Positions 33,949 to 46,615 of a DNA stretch of 64,000 bases are shown here, piece after piece; the first letter of the stretch is position 1; the number at the start of each line of letters is the position of its first letter. The notes beneath the pieces were generated by a model. That model was not told the DNA's origin and did no database searches. It saw nothing but the letters and a program-made list of their open reading frames with translations. Origin of the DNA: Microcebus murinus (taxonomy: Eukaryota > Chordata > Mammalia > Primates > Cheirogaleidae). Location of the stretch: positions 74,538,001-74,602,000 of the forward strand of contig NC_134136.1 in assembly GCF_040939455.1 (NCBI RefSeq), in the 5' to 3' direction. Made by a program: the position numbers and the translations under genes.

Positions 33949-35580
33949 TGTCCTTTGCCCACTTTTTGATAGGGTTGTTTGATTTTTTTCTTGCTGATTT
34001 TTGTGAGTTCTAAGTAGATTCTAGTTATCAGTCCCTTATCAGATATGTAGGACACAAAATTTTTCTCCCATTTTGTAGGTGGTCTGTTTGCTTTCATGAC
34101 TATTTCTTTGGCTGTGCAAAAGCTTTTTAGTTTGATCATGTCCCATTTATTTATTTTTGTTGCTGCTGTGATTGCCTTTGGGATCTTCTTCATAAATTAT
34201 TTCCCTAGGCTGATGTCTAGGAAAGTGTTTCCAACATTTTCCTCTAGAATTCTAATAGTTTCATACCTTAGGTTTAAGTCTGTTATCCAGTGTGAGTTGA
34301 TTTTTGTGAGAGGTGTGGGTCCGGCTTCAGCCTTCTACAAGTGGCTATCCAGTTTTTCCAGCACCATTTATTGAAAAGGGATTCTTTTCCCTAGTGTATG
34401 TTTTTGTCTGCTTTGTCAAAGATTACATGACTATACAAGGATGGTTTTATATCAGGGTCACAGATATGCTACACTGGTCAATATTCCTATTTTTGTGCCA
34501 ATACCTGATTGATTCAATTACTACAGCTTTGTATTATAGTTTGATATCTGTCATATTAATACCTCCCATTTTGTTTTCATTGCCTAGAATTGCTTTTGAT
34601 ATGCAGGGTCTTCTCTGGTTCCAAACGAAGTGTAAAATTATCTTTTTCCATATCTGTGAAGAATGATGATGGTATTTTAATAGGTATTGCATTGAATCTG
34701 TAGATCAGTTTGGGTAGTATAGACATTTTAACAACGTTGAGTCCAAAAAGTGGGCAAAGGACATGAACAGAAACTTTTCTAAAGAAGATAGATGAATGGT
34801 CGACAAACATATGAAAAACTGCTCAATATCCCTTATCATCAGGGAAACGTAAATCAAAACTACAATGAGATATCACTTATTTCTAGTAAGAATGGCCTTT
34901 ATCATAACATCCCAAAACAATAGATGTTGGCGTGGATGCAGAGAGATAGGAACACTCCTACACTTCTGGTGGGACTGCAAACTAGTTCAACCTCTATGGA
35001 AAGCAATATGGAGATACCTTAAAGCAATACAAGTGTATCTACCATTTGGTTCAGCAATCCCATTACTGGGAATCTACCCAAAAGATCCAATGACACTCTA
35101 CACAAAAGACACCTGTACTCGAATGTTTATAGTAGCACAATTCATAATTGCAAAGCTGTGGAAACAAACCAAGTGCCCATCAATTCATGAGTGGATTAAA
35201 AATATGTGGTATTTATATACCATGGAGTACTATTCAGTTTTAAGAAACAATGGTGATATAGCACATCTTGTATTTTCCTGGTTAGAGCTGGAACCCATAC
35301 TACTAAGTGAAGTATCCCAAGAACGGAAAAGCAAGCACTACATATACTCACCAGCAAACTTGTATTAACTGAGCAGCACCTAAGTAGACACATAGGAACT
35401 AAGTTAATTGGGTAATGTGTGGGTGGGAGGGGGGGTCAGGTATATACACACATAATGAGTGAGATGTGCACCATCTGGGGGATGGTCACACTTGAGGCTC
35501 AGACTTGTGGGGAAATAGGGGCCAGTGCATTATTTGAAACCTTAAAATTTATTTGAAACCCATAATATGCTGAAATTTTA
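33949..35580 (+). mobile_element. L1-G: truncated LINE-1 with 5' inversion
   Basis: Bases 33949-34735 are minus-strand ORF2 sequence (corresponding to L1-B about 8265-9067). Bases 34746-35580 are plus-strand ORF2 end, 3' UTR and tail. The motif 'aaaaagtgggcaaaggac' occurs at the boundary of both segments. Target duplication 'aaaaatggtttg' (33937-33948) and 'aaaaatagtttg' (35581-35592), one mismatch. This is a typical twin-priming product. Frames in the inverted half are ORF2 read backwards. Confidence 0.95.
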
Positions 35581-35592
35581 AAAAATAGTTTG

Positions 35593-36010
35593 CTTTCCAC
35601 CAATGTTAAAGGGCCCCCACCATGCCCACCACAATCCTCTGTGCCCCAACCTTCCCAGTCCCTTGTTCAGAGTACTTTAACTTAACACCAAAACAACAGA
35701 GGAAACAAGGTAAACATTCAGGTAACTCAAGTGAGAAGGGGAGACAATTTAGGTAGTTCCAGGTTCGCAAGGTAGAAATTCCATTTTCTCCCCCATTCTT
35801 GGAGAGGACACAGGTCATTTACCTTTCCTGAACCATTTCCAAGGGAGCAGATGGGCTTAAAGCCTAGACATATCCAATTCTTCCTTCTCAGCCCTGGATT
35901 TTCTTGACTTTTCCAAATTCTTATTTAAAGAGTTTCTTCGAAACTTTTCATTTGGAGACAGGCCTCCAATGGGTCTGTCTTTCCCTTTAAATACTGCATC
36001 TGAGAGGGTG
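35593..36010. repeat. Duplicon block A, copy 2
   Basis: Parallels 1580-2000 and 40190-40500: 'gaaattccattttct', donor-like GTAAA on the minus strand (35818-35822), 'ccatttccaa', 'gggcttaaagcctag'. A 62-codon minus-strand frame (35857-36045) overlaps it but is not open in the other copies. Confidence 0.6.
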
Positions 36011-36329
36011 GAAGCAAGTAGGTGAAAGAGATCCATGCACTCCAATATCCTTATGTTTTATGAGGTAGTGAGCCAGATTAACAAAAGTCTGTAGAGAGGA
36101 AGGTAGATGTATTGAGTAGAATACATCATTAGCTAAATTACTTGATATGGAGAGAAAAAGAGAGAAGAGAGAAAAAGGAACCAAAGTCCCCCAGCATTCA
36201 GGCTCATTCATCATTGTCAATAGACTAAAATGACCCAAGTCTACATCTCAAATTCAATATAGATATTGATATATCTATATACCAATAAATCAAAAAAATA
36301 ATAATAAACAAAAAAATAAAAATTTTAAA
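36011..36329. other. Unassigned AT-rich sequence
   Basis: About 320 bases with a GA-rich stretch near 36150-36180 and a TATA-rich stretch at 36258-36285. No gene recognised. Confidence 0.4.
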
Positions 36330-36495
36330 AATTCAGCTAATAAAACACATGAAAACATGCTCAATATCACTGATTATTGAAGAAATGCAATTAAAACCAC
36401 AATGAGATACCACTTCACACCCACTATAAAGACTATTATCAAAAAACAAAGGAGAAAAACAAAGAGAAAACAAACAAAAACTGTTGACAAGTGGA
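36330..36495 (+). repeat. Old L1 ORF2 fragment
   Basis: Contains 'acatgaaaacatgctcaatatcactgattatt' followed by 'gaaatgcaattaaaaccacaatgagataccactt', a standard L1 ORF2 C-terminal stretch, diverged. Confidence 0.8.
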
Positions 36496-36930
36496 TATAT
36501 TGCCTTTGCCCCACCCGAGTCAGAGCTTGAACCATATCAATCCCCAAGACGGTGACTACCGCACCCATTAGGTGTGTATATACCCATTCCCTCCTCACCT
36601 CCTCACCTGCCCGACACACGATGGATGTTATTACTATATGTGCACTTAAGTGTTGATCAGTTAATACCAATTTGATGGTTAGTCCATGGGGCACTTGTTT
36701 TTCCATTCTTGTGATACTTCATTTAGTAGAATGGGCTCCAGCTCTATCCAGGATAATACAAGAGGTGCTAGATCACCCTTGTTTTTTGTGGCTGAGTAGA
36801 ACTCCATGGTAAACATATACCACATTTTATTAATCCACTCAGGTACTGATGGGCACATGAGTTGTTTCTACATTTTTGGAATTGTGAATTTTGCTGCTAT
36901 AAATATTCTAGTGAAGATGTCCCTACATGA
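36496..36930 (-). mobile_element. L1-H, 3' portion (minus strand)
   Basis: Read on the minus strand: end of ORF2 (from 36930 down to about 36660) and most of the 3' UTR. About 50 terminal bases of the 3' UTR and the poly(A) tract are missing at the left edge. Confidence 0.85.
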
Positions 36931-37603
36931 AGTCATGGAAACTAAACAACTTTTGGCTGAACAATTATTGTGTTAAGTAGGAAATCAAAAGATTATTTGA
37001 ATTAAAGTATAAAGGAAACACAAGTTATCAAAATCTGTGGGAAACAACTAAAGCAGTCATGAAAGGAAATGTATATCCATAAATGCCTACATCCAAAAGA
37101 CAAAAAGATCACAAATAAATAATCTAATGAATCATCTCAAATAATTGGAAAAGGATGAGCAAACCAACCCCAAACCCAGCGGAAGAAAGGAAATAACAAA
37201 GATCAGACCAGAACTAAATGAAATTGATAACAACAACAACAACAACAAAAAACTATACAAAAGATTAATAAAACAAAAAGTTGGTTATTTGAAAAAATAA
37301 AAAAAAATTGATGCACCTCTTTCTAAATTAATGAGAAGTAGAAAAGAAGGGACTCTAATAAGGACCATCAGGAATGAAAAAGGAGAAATCATAACTGATG
37401 CCACAGAAATACAAAATTTTATATATGAATACTATAAAAACGTCTATAGACATAAACTGGAAAATATGGAGGAAATGCACAAATTTTTAGAAACACACAG
37501 CCTCCCTAGACTCAATTAGGAAGAAATAGAATTCCTGAACAGACCAATATCAAGTACAGAAATGGAAACAGTAATAAAAAAACCTTTTGAAAATGAAAAG
37601 TAC

Positions 37604-37932
<329 letters not shown>

Positions 37933-38024
37933 GGAAAGGAAAGGAAAGGAAAGGAAAGGAAAGGAAAGGAAAGGAAAGGAAAGGAAAGGAAAGGAAAGGA
38001 AAGGAAAGGAAAGGAAAGGAAAGG
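37933..38024 (+). repeat. (GGAAA)n microsatellite
   Basis: About 18 perfect GGAAA units directly continuing the Alu poly(A) tail. The repetitive KGKER peptide read through it is an artefact. Confidence 0.97.
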
Positions 38025-38822
38025 AAAAGTCCTGGACCAGATGGTTTCACACCCAAATTTACCAGACCTCCAAAGAACTGCTGCCTATCCTCCAGAAATT
38101 ATTCCACAACATTGAGAAGGATGGAACTCCCCCAACTCATTTTATGAAGTCAACATAACCTTGATACCAAAACCAGGAAAGGATGCAACAAAAAAAAGAA
38201 AACTACAGACCAATATCCCTTATTGAACATAGATGCAAAAATTCTCAACAAAATCCTAGCAAACTGAATTCAGGTGCTTATCAAGAAAATAATCGATCAT
38301 GACCAAGTGGGCTACATCCCACTGATGCAGGGATAGTTAAACATATGCAAATCTATCAGTGTAATTCACTACATAAATAGAAGCAAAAACAGAGACCATA
38401 TGATCCTCTAATTAGAAGCAGAAAAAGCATTCAACAAAATTCAACATCCTTTTATGATAAGAATGCTTAAGAATATAAGCATAGACAGAACTTATCTAAA
38501 AATGATACAAGCCATATATGACAAGCCCACAGCCAATATCATACTGAATGGGGAAAAATTGAAAGCAGTCCCACTTAGAACCTGAACCAGACAAGGTGGC
38601 CCTTGTCACTGCTTCTATTCAACACAGTGCTAAAAATCCTAGCCAGAGCAATCAGACAAGAGAAGCAAACCAAAGGCATCCAAATGGGGGCATAAGAAGT
38701 CAAACTATCTCTCTTTGCTGATGATATGATCTTATATCTAGAAAACCCAAAAGATTCTGCCATGAGACTACTAGAATTGATAAACAAATTCAGGAAAGTC
38801 TCAGGTTACAAAATCAATACTC

Positions 38823-39488
38823 AGGCCCTTGTTTGAGGAAGGTATGTGAATCCTTGAGAAACCTGGATGGTAAGCTTTTCCCAGGAGCCCTCAAACCCTG
38901 GATCTGGACTCACCAGAAGCACTTTAGGGCAGAGATTTGGACAAAGTGACTGCATCTGTGCAGACAGCCACAACACCTCCCTCCAGGGCCACCACATGTG
39001 GTTGTACATGTTGTGAATTACCACACTCAAAAGAGTGCCAATCATATTTTAGTATAGCTGAATGGCACTCTTTTGAGTGGGGCACTGCACAAAGCAGGGT
39101 TAAATGTGGCAGCTCTGCCCAAATGCTCCCAGCCTTGTTACTTTCACACAGTCACCTGATCGTCCCTGCCCACATGTTGTCCCTGATATTGTGCAAAATA
39201 TCTGTTAAACATGCATCCCCATTGCCCTTCCTCTGTCATTCCTCTCTGAATTGGTATCCCCTCACTTGCTATATGTTTGATTTGTAGGTTTTCAGGCTGA
39301 CAGAGAATAATTTTTAATTATTCTCTCATTAAGATATGGTCTTATCTGTGTTAATCTACTGATTGAATTTCAAGCCATTAGAAGTGATATTTTATATATT
39401 ATTTGTTTTACAACAAAGTCAAAGGACCTACCAACACCCCCACTACATCCTTCTCCATACCAAATTCCACCTCAAACTTCCAATCCTT
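38823..39488. repeat. Duplicon blocks G and H, copy 5
   Basis: G: 38830-39150 ('gtacatgttgtgaattaccacactcaaaagagtgccaatcatatttta...gtggggcactgcac'). H: 39230-39480 ('ggtatcccctcacttgctatatg...ttttcaggctga...attgaatttcaag...cacctcaaacttcc'). The block begins abruptly at the L1-H end. Confidence 0.65.
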
Positions 39489-40112
39489 GTTGTGGAAGGC
39501 AGAATTCTAAGATTGTCCTGAAGATGACCTGCCATGCACATACCCTACATAATCTCATCCCCTTTAGTGTGAGCAGGAATTTTGGATTTTATGTAATGTC
39601 ACTGCCATAATTGTGTTATAGCCAAAGGGATGTTATAGCTGTAATTAAGTTCACTAATATTTTGAGTTTGATTCAATAAAAAGGAAGAGTACCTTGAGTG
39701 GACCAAGCCTAACCAGATAAGCTCTTTAAAAGAAGATATGAATACCATACACAAGAGAGAGCAGCCTTGAGGAAGCAAGCTGCCATCTTGTGGACAGATC
39801 AACATTGTCAGGAATGTCATGTGCCGTCTAGGAGCTGGGAACCTCAGTCTAGAGCTGCAAGGAAATGTTTTATTTTTTTTATAATTTTTAAAGAGGCCCT
39901 TGAGCCTTACATGAGATCATAACACCATTTGAAACTTTGATTTCAGGGTTGTGAGTCCCTGAGCAGAAATCTGGACTTGTAAGACCCAGAGCCAAGGACT
40001 TGGCTAAGCTATGTATGGACTTCTGACTCATAAAGAATGTGGGATGATAAATGTGTGTTGTTTTTAGCTTAAGTTTGGAGTAATTCATTATGTATAAATT
40101 GGAAATTAATAC
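39489..40112 (+). repeat. MLT1-like (ERVL-MaLR) LTR, nearly complete
   Basis: Ordered motifs: 'ggcagaattctaaga' at the start, 'cataccctacataatctcatcccctttagtg', 'agccaaagggatgttatag', 'gtggaccaagcctaaccag', 'gaagcaagctgcca', 'tgtgagtccctgagcagaa', 'gatgataaatgtgtgttg', and a terminal 'aattaatac' close to the expected MaLR 3' end. Subfamily not asserted. Confidence 0.65.
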
Positions 40113-40139
40113 ACCTTTGTTTGGAGATACATACCTTAA

Positions 40140-40631
40140 TGATAATACCACTAAAGAAGCATAGAAAACATGCAGGAATCTCAAGGGAGAAAAATAAAAA
40201 GGAGTCAGAAGTCAGCAACAGGTAAAAGACAGAAACCCCTTTACTTCTTTTTTCCCAGAGAGGAAACAAAATATTATATAAAACTTACCTGGATTAATTT
40301 CCAAGAGAAAAAAAATGGGCTTAGAGCCTAGGAGATATCCTATTTCTCCTCTCACACCTGGAATTCTCAGCCATTTTTCAGAAGTCTTATTATAGAATCT
40401 GTTCCAAACTTTCCATTCTGAGCCACAAGTCTTCACATGTATATATATATATATATATTGGCCTGGACAAACAACACCCTCAGATAACATAGAAGGAAGG
40501 AGGCATATTTCAAGACCAAAAATACTATTGGTTTAAAAACCTAACAGGTTAGGGAAAAGCTTGTGGATTGAGAAGTTGAGAAATTTGTAAAAATACTTAC
40601 CTGTCCAACTTATTCACTGATGAGTAGAATT
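40140..40631. repeat. Duplicon block A, copy 3
   Basis: Parallels copies 1 and 2: donor-like GTAAG on the minus strand (40284-40288), 'ggattaatttccaagag', 'gggcttagagcctagga'. A second CTTAC occurs near 40600. An (AT)n run is at 40440-40459. Confidence 0.6.
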
Positions 40632-41330
40632 ATTTTTTATTTCATCATATTATGGGGGTACAAATATTGTTAAGGTTACATATTTTACCCTTGAGACCCC
40701 TCCCACCCAATAAAAGTTGGGTTTTTTTTGTTTGTTTGTTTTGTTTTTTTCTTTACATTTTGGTTACATTTTATATCTTTGCCTCTCCCCAGGAAGGGTT
40801 AGAGGTATGCCCTTCCCCTCCACAATGGTCGCCACTTCCCTAAGATGTGGGTCTCTCCCCTACCCCCAAGTCCCTGGTGAGCACTATCATCATTTGAGCA
40901 CCATAGTTTTAATCAGTCAGTACCAATTTGATGGTGAGTACATGTGGAGCCCATTTTCCTGATCTTGTGTCACCTCACTTTGGATAATGGGCTTAAGCTT
41001 AACCCAGAATAGTATAAACGGTGCTAGCTCGCTGTCGTTTCTTAGAATTGAGTAATATTCTATTGTGAGCATATACCAAATTTTGATTATCCACTCATAA
41101 ATTGACGAGCACTTGGGTTGTTTCCATGATCTTGCAATAGTGAATTATGCTGCCATAAACATTCGGGTGCAGATGTCTTTATAATAGAATTCTTACGCTC
41201 TTTTGGGTAAATGCCTAACAATGCTATTGCTGGGTCGAATGGCATTTCTATTTCTAGATGTTTGAGGTATCTTCAAATTATTTTCCACAAAGGTTGCATT
41301 AATTTGCAGTCCCACCAGCAGTGTAAAAGT
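40632..41330 (-). mobile_element. 5'-truncated LINE-1 of the L1-D subfamily
   Basis: Read on the minus strand it contains the last ~390 bases of ORF2 and the long-form 3' UTR with the internal CAAA/AAAC-rich stretch, ending in 'atgatgaaataaaaaat'. The minus-strand coding piece is broken. Confidence 0.88.
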
Positions 41331-42454
41331 GTTCTGTCTCAGGGACACTTAAACTGGACTTCCCTAAGTCTTCCAAGAATTCAGGGTCTCATCTTGCCTT
41401 AATACCCTAAAAAATGAGTCAAACTTGCATGTCACAGAACTTTAAAACTTCCTATGTCATCCACAAATATAGAAAAGTTACAATATTTATACTCAATATT
41501 TATAAAATATTTATACCCAATCATCTTTTGTCTTCAACCTGGTTTCCATTTGTAGTCATAGTCCCTTATCCTTTATTCCCAGTAGGAACATTATTAATAA
41601 CAGACAAAACACACAGTAGACAAGAAATTTTTCAAGCATCTATAGACACTTCAGGTCTGAGATACCTGGTAGATAAAAAATTTGACATTGGCCTCCCTCA
41701 CCCACCCCCACTCAACTCTTCTTTACATTTGCATATAAACATGGCTTATTCTTCTAATTCATCAGGAAGAGGAATGGATATTCACAGAAAAAGAAACATA
41801 ACAAAAACTGTGGATTTGTCTTTACTCACCATTAAATTCTTAAGTAATGAGATTATGGTGGTTTCAATAACTTATACCTACTTATAGCTACCATCACCCG
41901 CTATAAAATCAAAGGAGGCAGGGTTGAAGGCAGGCCTCCCTGTCTAGTAAGCCAAAGGTGGGTGTTTCCTATTTGTTGAGACAAGGACTGCTACTGCCTG
42001 AGTGTCAGCCAACAACTAGAATGTTTTTCTAGTTTTAACTCATGTAAGAATTTAAACATGTAAAAATGGGTTCAAACCTGAATATGATTAAAGATATTCA
42101 GTCCAGTAAACCAATATAAGTATCAAAATGTATATTCAAAAAGTTCAACCTTTTTGCCTATTTAATTCCATCATACCCAATGATTCAAATTCTAAGAGAA
42201 GGTGGTAGATAAAACATAAGCAGACATCCCAGTGTCCTCTTATGAAAGTTGAAGATCCTGGGTACAAGTGCAGCTCACTCCAATCCAGATCATTCTCATC
42301 CTTTGGGTGTATTTTTGAATTTTTTCAAAGACCTTTGTTTTGTGAGCAGGGCCATTATCCAAACCCCACACAAGGAACTGTAGCTGGCTCAAATGTTCAA
42401 TACATTCTACTGCTCGATTTAGAATTAAAGGAACTGAAGTAGCATGGTGAGTTG
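41331..42454. other. Unassigned sequence
   Basis: About 1.1 kb with no recognised repeat or gene. A plus-strand frame of 157 codons (41414-41887) is present but has no motif, no homologous open copy elsewhere in the array, and ordinary AT-rich composition. Confidence 0.4.
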
Positions 42455-42550
42455 ACTTAAAGCAGGGATACTAGAGAGTGACTTCTTGGGTTCAAATAAG
42501 AGCTCTGCCTCTTGCTAGCTATGTAATCTTAAGATAGTTATTAATGTCAA
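42455..42550 (+). repeat. MIR (ancient SINE) core fragment
   Basis: 'gcagggatactagagagtga...ttgggttcaaataagagctctgcctcttgctagctatgtaatctt' follows the MIR pattern 'tgggttcgaatccc-ggctctgccacttactagctgtgtgacctt'. Confidence 0.65.
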
Positions 42551-42639
42551 CTCAAGCATAAGGTGTTTACCATTCTGTAGTCCCAACTCTCCACAAAAGC
42601 AATATATACATAATTTTTAAAGGTAACTAAATAAAATCA

Positions 42640-42734
42640 AAGAATAAACTTTTCTGGGTATTGCGCCCACCCCTCAATATATAGATGACTTATAGAGGAT
42701 TCAAATGTATTTTCAGAAAACATATCCTTGAGGG
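42640..42734. repeat. Duplicon block D/E fragment
   Basis: 'tctgggtattgcgcccacccc...atatagatgacttatagaggattcaaatgta' closely parallels 58930-58990 and 56650-56710. Confidence 0.65.
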
Positions 42735-45235
42735 AGTTGGAGCAAAATGACAGAATAAGATTTTATAGCACTCATCTCTACACAGAAACATTGATTTAGC
42801 AACAATCCATGCATGAAAATCCCTTGACAAGAGCTAAGGAACCTCGGTGAGAGCTTGTAGCACCTGAGTGTAGCACAGAAATAAGAAAATATGCAATGAA
42901 GAGGATGAGATGACACTTGTACATTACCCATGTCACCCCTTCCACAACCCAAGCCAGTAGAGTGTGAAGAGAAACACCCTCCCCTTGGGTGAAAGAGAGG
43001 AAAATGAACACCCAATGTTGCCTGGGATCCCAACATCAAACCCACCCAAGTAAAACCCAGCACTGGGCAGAACCCTACAGTCCAAAACTCTAGGCAAGGA
43101 CCTACAAACTAATATTCCAAGCTTTGTCCAGCACCAAGACAGATTCTGCAGCCTCAGGTTTCTGGCCTGTCCAGCACACTCAGTCTCCAGGCTCACCTCA
43201 CCACTAAGTCAATCCCAGTGGCCCCAGGCTTTAAACCAACCCTAGCTCCAGGTCAGCCCCTGCAACCCTAAATATTAGGCCAGCATCTATAGATCAAGCC
43301 TAAAGATCAACTCCTGCAGTTCCAAGTACCAGAACCTCCCTAAATTCTAGACTATCCCAGAGCAGGTCAGCCCATAGGGCCCTAGTCTTCAGGCTTACCT
43401 CAGCACCAGGTCAGCATCCCTGGTCTTTAACACCAGTATGGAACTCACAGACACAGAATTTAGACCTTCCCAGTATGAGGCAAGCCCATGTGGATTCACA
43501 CTTCATGCCATCTGTGCAGCCCTATGCTCTAGGAGACAGAATTTAGGTCTGTTCCAACAGATACAGGGTTCAGGTCCACCCAGTTGACCTAAATGCTGAG
43601 CTGGCCTCCACTAATCCAAGCTTCCAGACTATTTCTGTGTACCCAGGTTTGAGATGAGCCCCTACAGCTAGCAACTAAGCTAGCACTTACTGATATAGCT
43701 TCCAGGTCAGCACCAGACACCAAGCCTCCAGGATGGCCCCAACGGATCCAGTCTCTACATTTGGCCCAGCACCAAACTGGCCCCATGTTCTAGGATGATC
43801 CCCACAGCCCTAAGCTGTAGCAGACCCAGGGTCTCTGCCTTATTCAGCAGATTCAAGGACTAGGCTCAGCCCAGTAAATCCCAGTGCCAGGACAGCCCCA
43901 TAGACTGAGGCTCCAGGATCACCCCTGCAGACCCAGGCTCCACAAGAGCCCACAGGACCCCAGGACTCATGCCTGCTTCTGTGTATTCAGGCTTCAGGTC
44001 CTCCCCAGTGACAGGCCAGCCCCTGTGGACTCAATGTCACAGCCTTTCCAAGTGGACTACAGTACCAGGCCCATCTCAGTGCCTGGACAGCCACTACAGA
44101 CTCAGGGCTTAAAGCCCACCTTGGAACTGATGGATCTAGGATCCAGGCCTGTCTTTGTGAAACCAAGCTGCAGCCCACCACCATGGACCCAGTCAACAGG
44201 CCCATGACAGTAGATCCAGGCTCTAGGCCCATCCCTGCAGACTCAGGTGATAGATTTTCCCACCTTCTGATTCAGGCAGTAGGTCAGCCTGCCCAAGGGT
44301 TCCAGGGCAAGCCTACATGAAGACCATTCCAGATGGCCATCTCAGAATATCTGGAAGAGCTGACTAGCAAAGGGGTCTCCCAGACAAAGCCAGTCTGCAA
44401 AGACTAGAATAAGTTCCTACTTCTACAAATGTGCAGAAATAAATGTAAGGAACCAAGGAGGAAAAAAAAAAGAAAAGAAAAAATAACAAAATGAGGAGAT
44501 ATAACACGACCAAAAGAATACAATACTCTCCCAGCATCTGACCCCAAAGAAATGCGGATATAAAAACTGCCAAGCAATTTGAAAAAATTATTTTAAGGAA
44601 GATCAGCAAACTTTAATAAAACAAAGAGAAACAATTAAAAATATCAGGAAAACAATAAGCAACTAAAACAGGAAATTTAACAGAAAGATTGAAATTATTT
44701 TTCTTTAAATCAAACAAATATGCTATGGCAGAAGAATACAAAAATTACATGAAAAATGCTATAGAGAGCATCAACAATAGGATTGATCAAGTGGAGAAGA
44801 ATCAGTGAACTAAAAGAAAAGATCAAAGGTCTCCACTGAGATTCATTCCAAGTAACACTACTCTAAGACATATTAATATAAACAAACTGTCAAAAAGACA
44901 AAAAGAGGATCCCAAAAGCAGCAGAAGAAAAGAAGCAAATCACATATAAGTTCAAATAAGGTTAGCAGTGGACTTCTCAGCAGAAACCGTTCAGGCCAGG
45001 AAAGAGTAAGATGATATATTCAAAATCCTAGGGGGAAAACACAAAACTGTCTAACGAGAATACTTTACCCATAAAATCTGTCATTTAGAAGTGAGGGAGA
45101 GATACTTTCCCAGTCAAGTAAACCCTGAGGGAGTTTATCACCTGAATACCTGTCTTATATGAAATGCTGAAGAGAGTTCTTCAAGTTGCAAGAAAAGGAT
45201 GCTGATGAGTAACACTCATTATAAAACTTGCTTGT
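42735..45235 (+). mobile_element. Ancient full-length L1M, 5' part (5' UTR and ORF1)
   Basis: It starts 'gggagttggagcaaaatgacagaataag', a degraded L1M 5' terminus. A 5' UTR of imperfect ~50-60-bp tandem units follows (about 43040-44270). Bases 44620-45220 are a decayed ORF1 with 'ggttagcagtggacttctcagcagaaacc' and 'gaaatgctgaagagagttcttcaag'. The element is split by L1-E and resumes at 51770. Confidence 0.75.
43040..44270 (+). repeat. Tandem 5' UTR repeats of ancient L1M
   Basis: Recurring 'ccaggct...cagcccctgcagaccc/accaggtc' units, much diverged. Open frames across them (for example 43884-44207) are artefacts of this GC-rich repeat. Confidence 0.65.
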
Positions 45236-46615
45236 GGGGGGGGGAGCATGATGGCGGACGAATAACACCGCCAGACAGAGGGTCTCTGCAGAAAAGACAG
45301 ATTTTAGCAGAAACTAGAGGAAAGAAGCAAGAAGACGAGATACAGCGGACAAGGGCCGGAAGGAGGGGTACCTGAGACCACGAGAGACTCCACGGGAGGA
45401 GGCTGCGGAGGAGAACTGGAGGCTGAGACCACCGGAGCAGCCCGGAGACCAGCGGCAAGGGTAGGTGGAATTGCTGTTTCCCCTCCCTTGCATTCGGGAC
45501 TGCTGGTGGGCTCCCCAGCAGGTGGAGAGACCTGCGGACACCAGCCCAGAGACGGCCACCGCTTGCCAACGGTGAGCCTGTAGCAGACATGGCACCAGGT
45601 TCCCAACTTCCTCCGGGCACCTCGATGTGCACGGACCTGAGCCGCGCAGCGGGCGCCATATTGCCTCCTCCTCCCCTCCGCCAACCCTACCCGCGGCTGC
45701 CCAGAGAGACAATACAGCCACCAGCCTGAGGCACCTCCAGGGAACGGGACCTTCCTGTTTGGGACCCCGCCCGCCCTCCCAGGTGCTGCTGGCACCGTGT
45801 TCCCAGGAAAACGGTGCCGACTCAGAGGCTGAGAGACATAGACCTAGCTTGGGCTCCCTGTGGGTGAATTAGGACCGGAAATCCTCTCCCTGGTGGGAAT
45901 ACAGTTTGAACTCTGGGACCCAGAGGTCGGACCTGCAGACCAGATTCCCTGCACCGAGGGCTAGCATTGCATGGAGCACAGAAGGGTTATACGTGAACAG
46001 CCTACTGAGGTGTGTGTGCCTCCAGGGGCGGATCGGCGTCCTAGAGGGCAACCCTCCTCCCAGGAGGAGGCCTTGCGCCCAACCCAGGTGGCGTTCCTGT
46101 GCAGGGAACCTCCGCGCCGGCATCACAGTCAGGGGAGGCCTGGTGGCTTGTGGTCTGGCCTGCTGGCAGAGGCCCAGGAGTAGCTGCGGAGTTGGGGAGG
46201 GTGGAAAGAAGCGAGGCCGGCTCCAGACTGCCGGTCTCAAACAGCCCCACCCCCACATACAGACTTTCTGGATGAGCGGGATCATTCCAGCCCCGCCCTG
46301 ACAGCTTTCCCTGGAAGCAGAGGACAGAACTTTGACCCCTCATAATGGCCAGAGGGCAGGATTACCCAACCCAGCTCCGCCCAGAACGAGAGCTGATAAA
46401 AGGACTCAAAATCAACACCATAGCCTGTTCCTCCAAGCAAACGCCACCTACTGACAGGGACGGAACCTTGCACAGCCTTTCCACGGCACCCACTGACTCA
46501 ATATACAGGGAGTGGTCCAATTTCACCCACAGGCACCACCTAATGCATCAGAAACTAAACAAGGTGTGTGAATACCCAAACAATAACCTAAGGAAGGAAA
46601 CAACAAACGATCGAC
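45236..46615 (+). promoter_or_regulatory. L1-E 5' UTR (internal promoter region) with antisense open frames
   Basis: Homologous throughout to L1-B 3337-4763. Minus-strand frames 45219-45659 (146 codons), 45304-45795 (163) and 45869-46285 (138) match the three frames of L1-B in position and residues. The first runs out of the element across its 5' end into flanking DNA. Confidence 0.8.

Noticed and set aside
34096..34666. Plus-strand frames of 92 and 117 codons
   Set aside because: They are the backwards reading of the inverted ORF2 segment of L1-G.
37933..38024. Regularly spaced repeats considered as CRISPR-like
   Set aside because: Pure pentamer microsatellite with no spacers; the host is a primate.
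41414..41887. 157-codon plus-strand frame in unassigned DNA
   Set aside because: No signal, domain or composition suggesting a protein; no upstream promoter, splice or duplicate support.
43884..44207. 107-codon frame and its antisense partner
   Set aside because: Falls in the GC-rich tandem 5' UTR repeats of an ancient L1.
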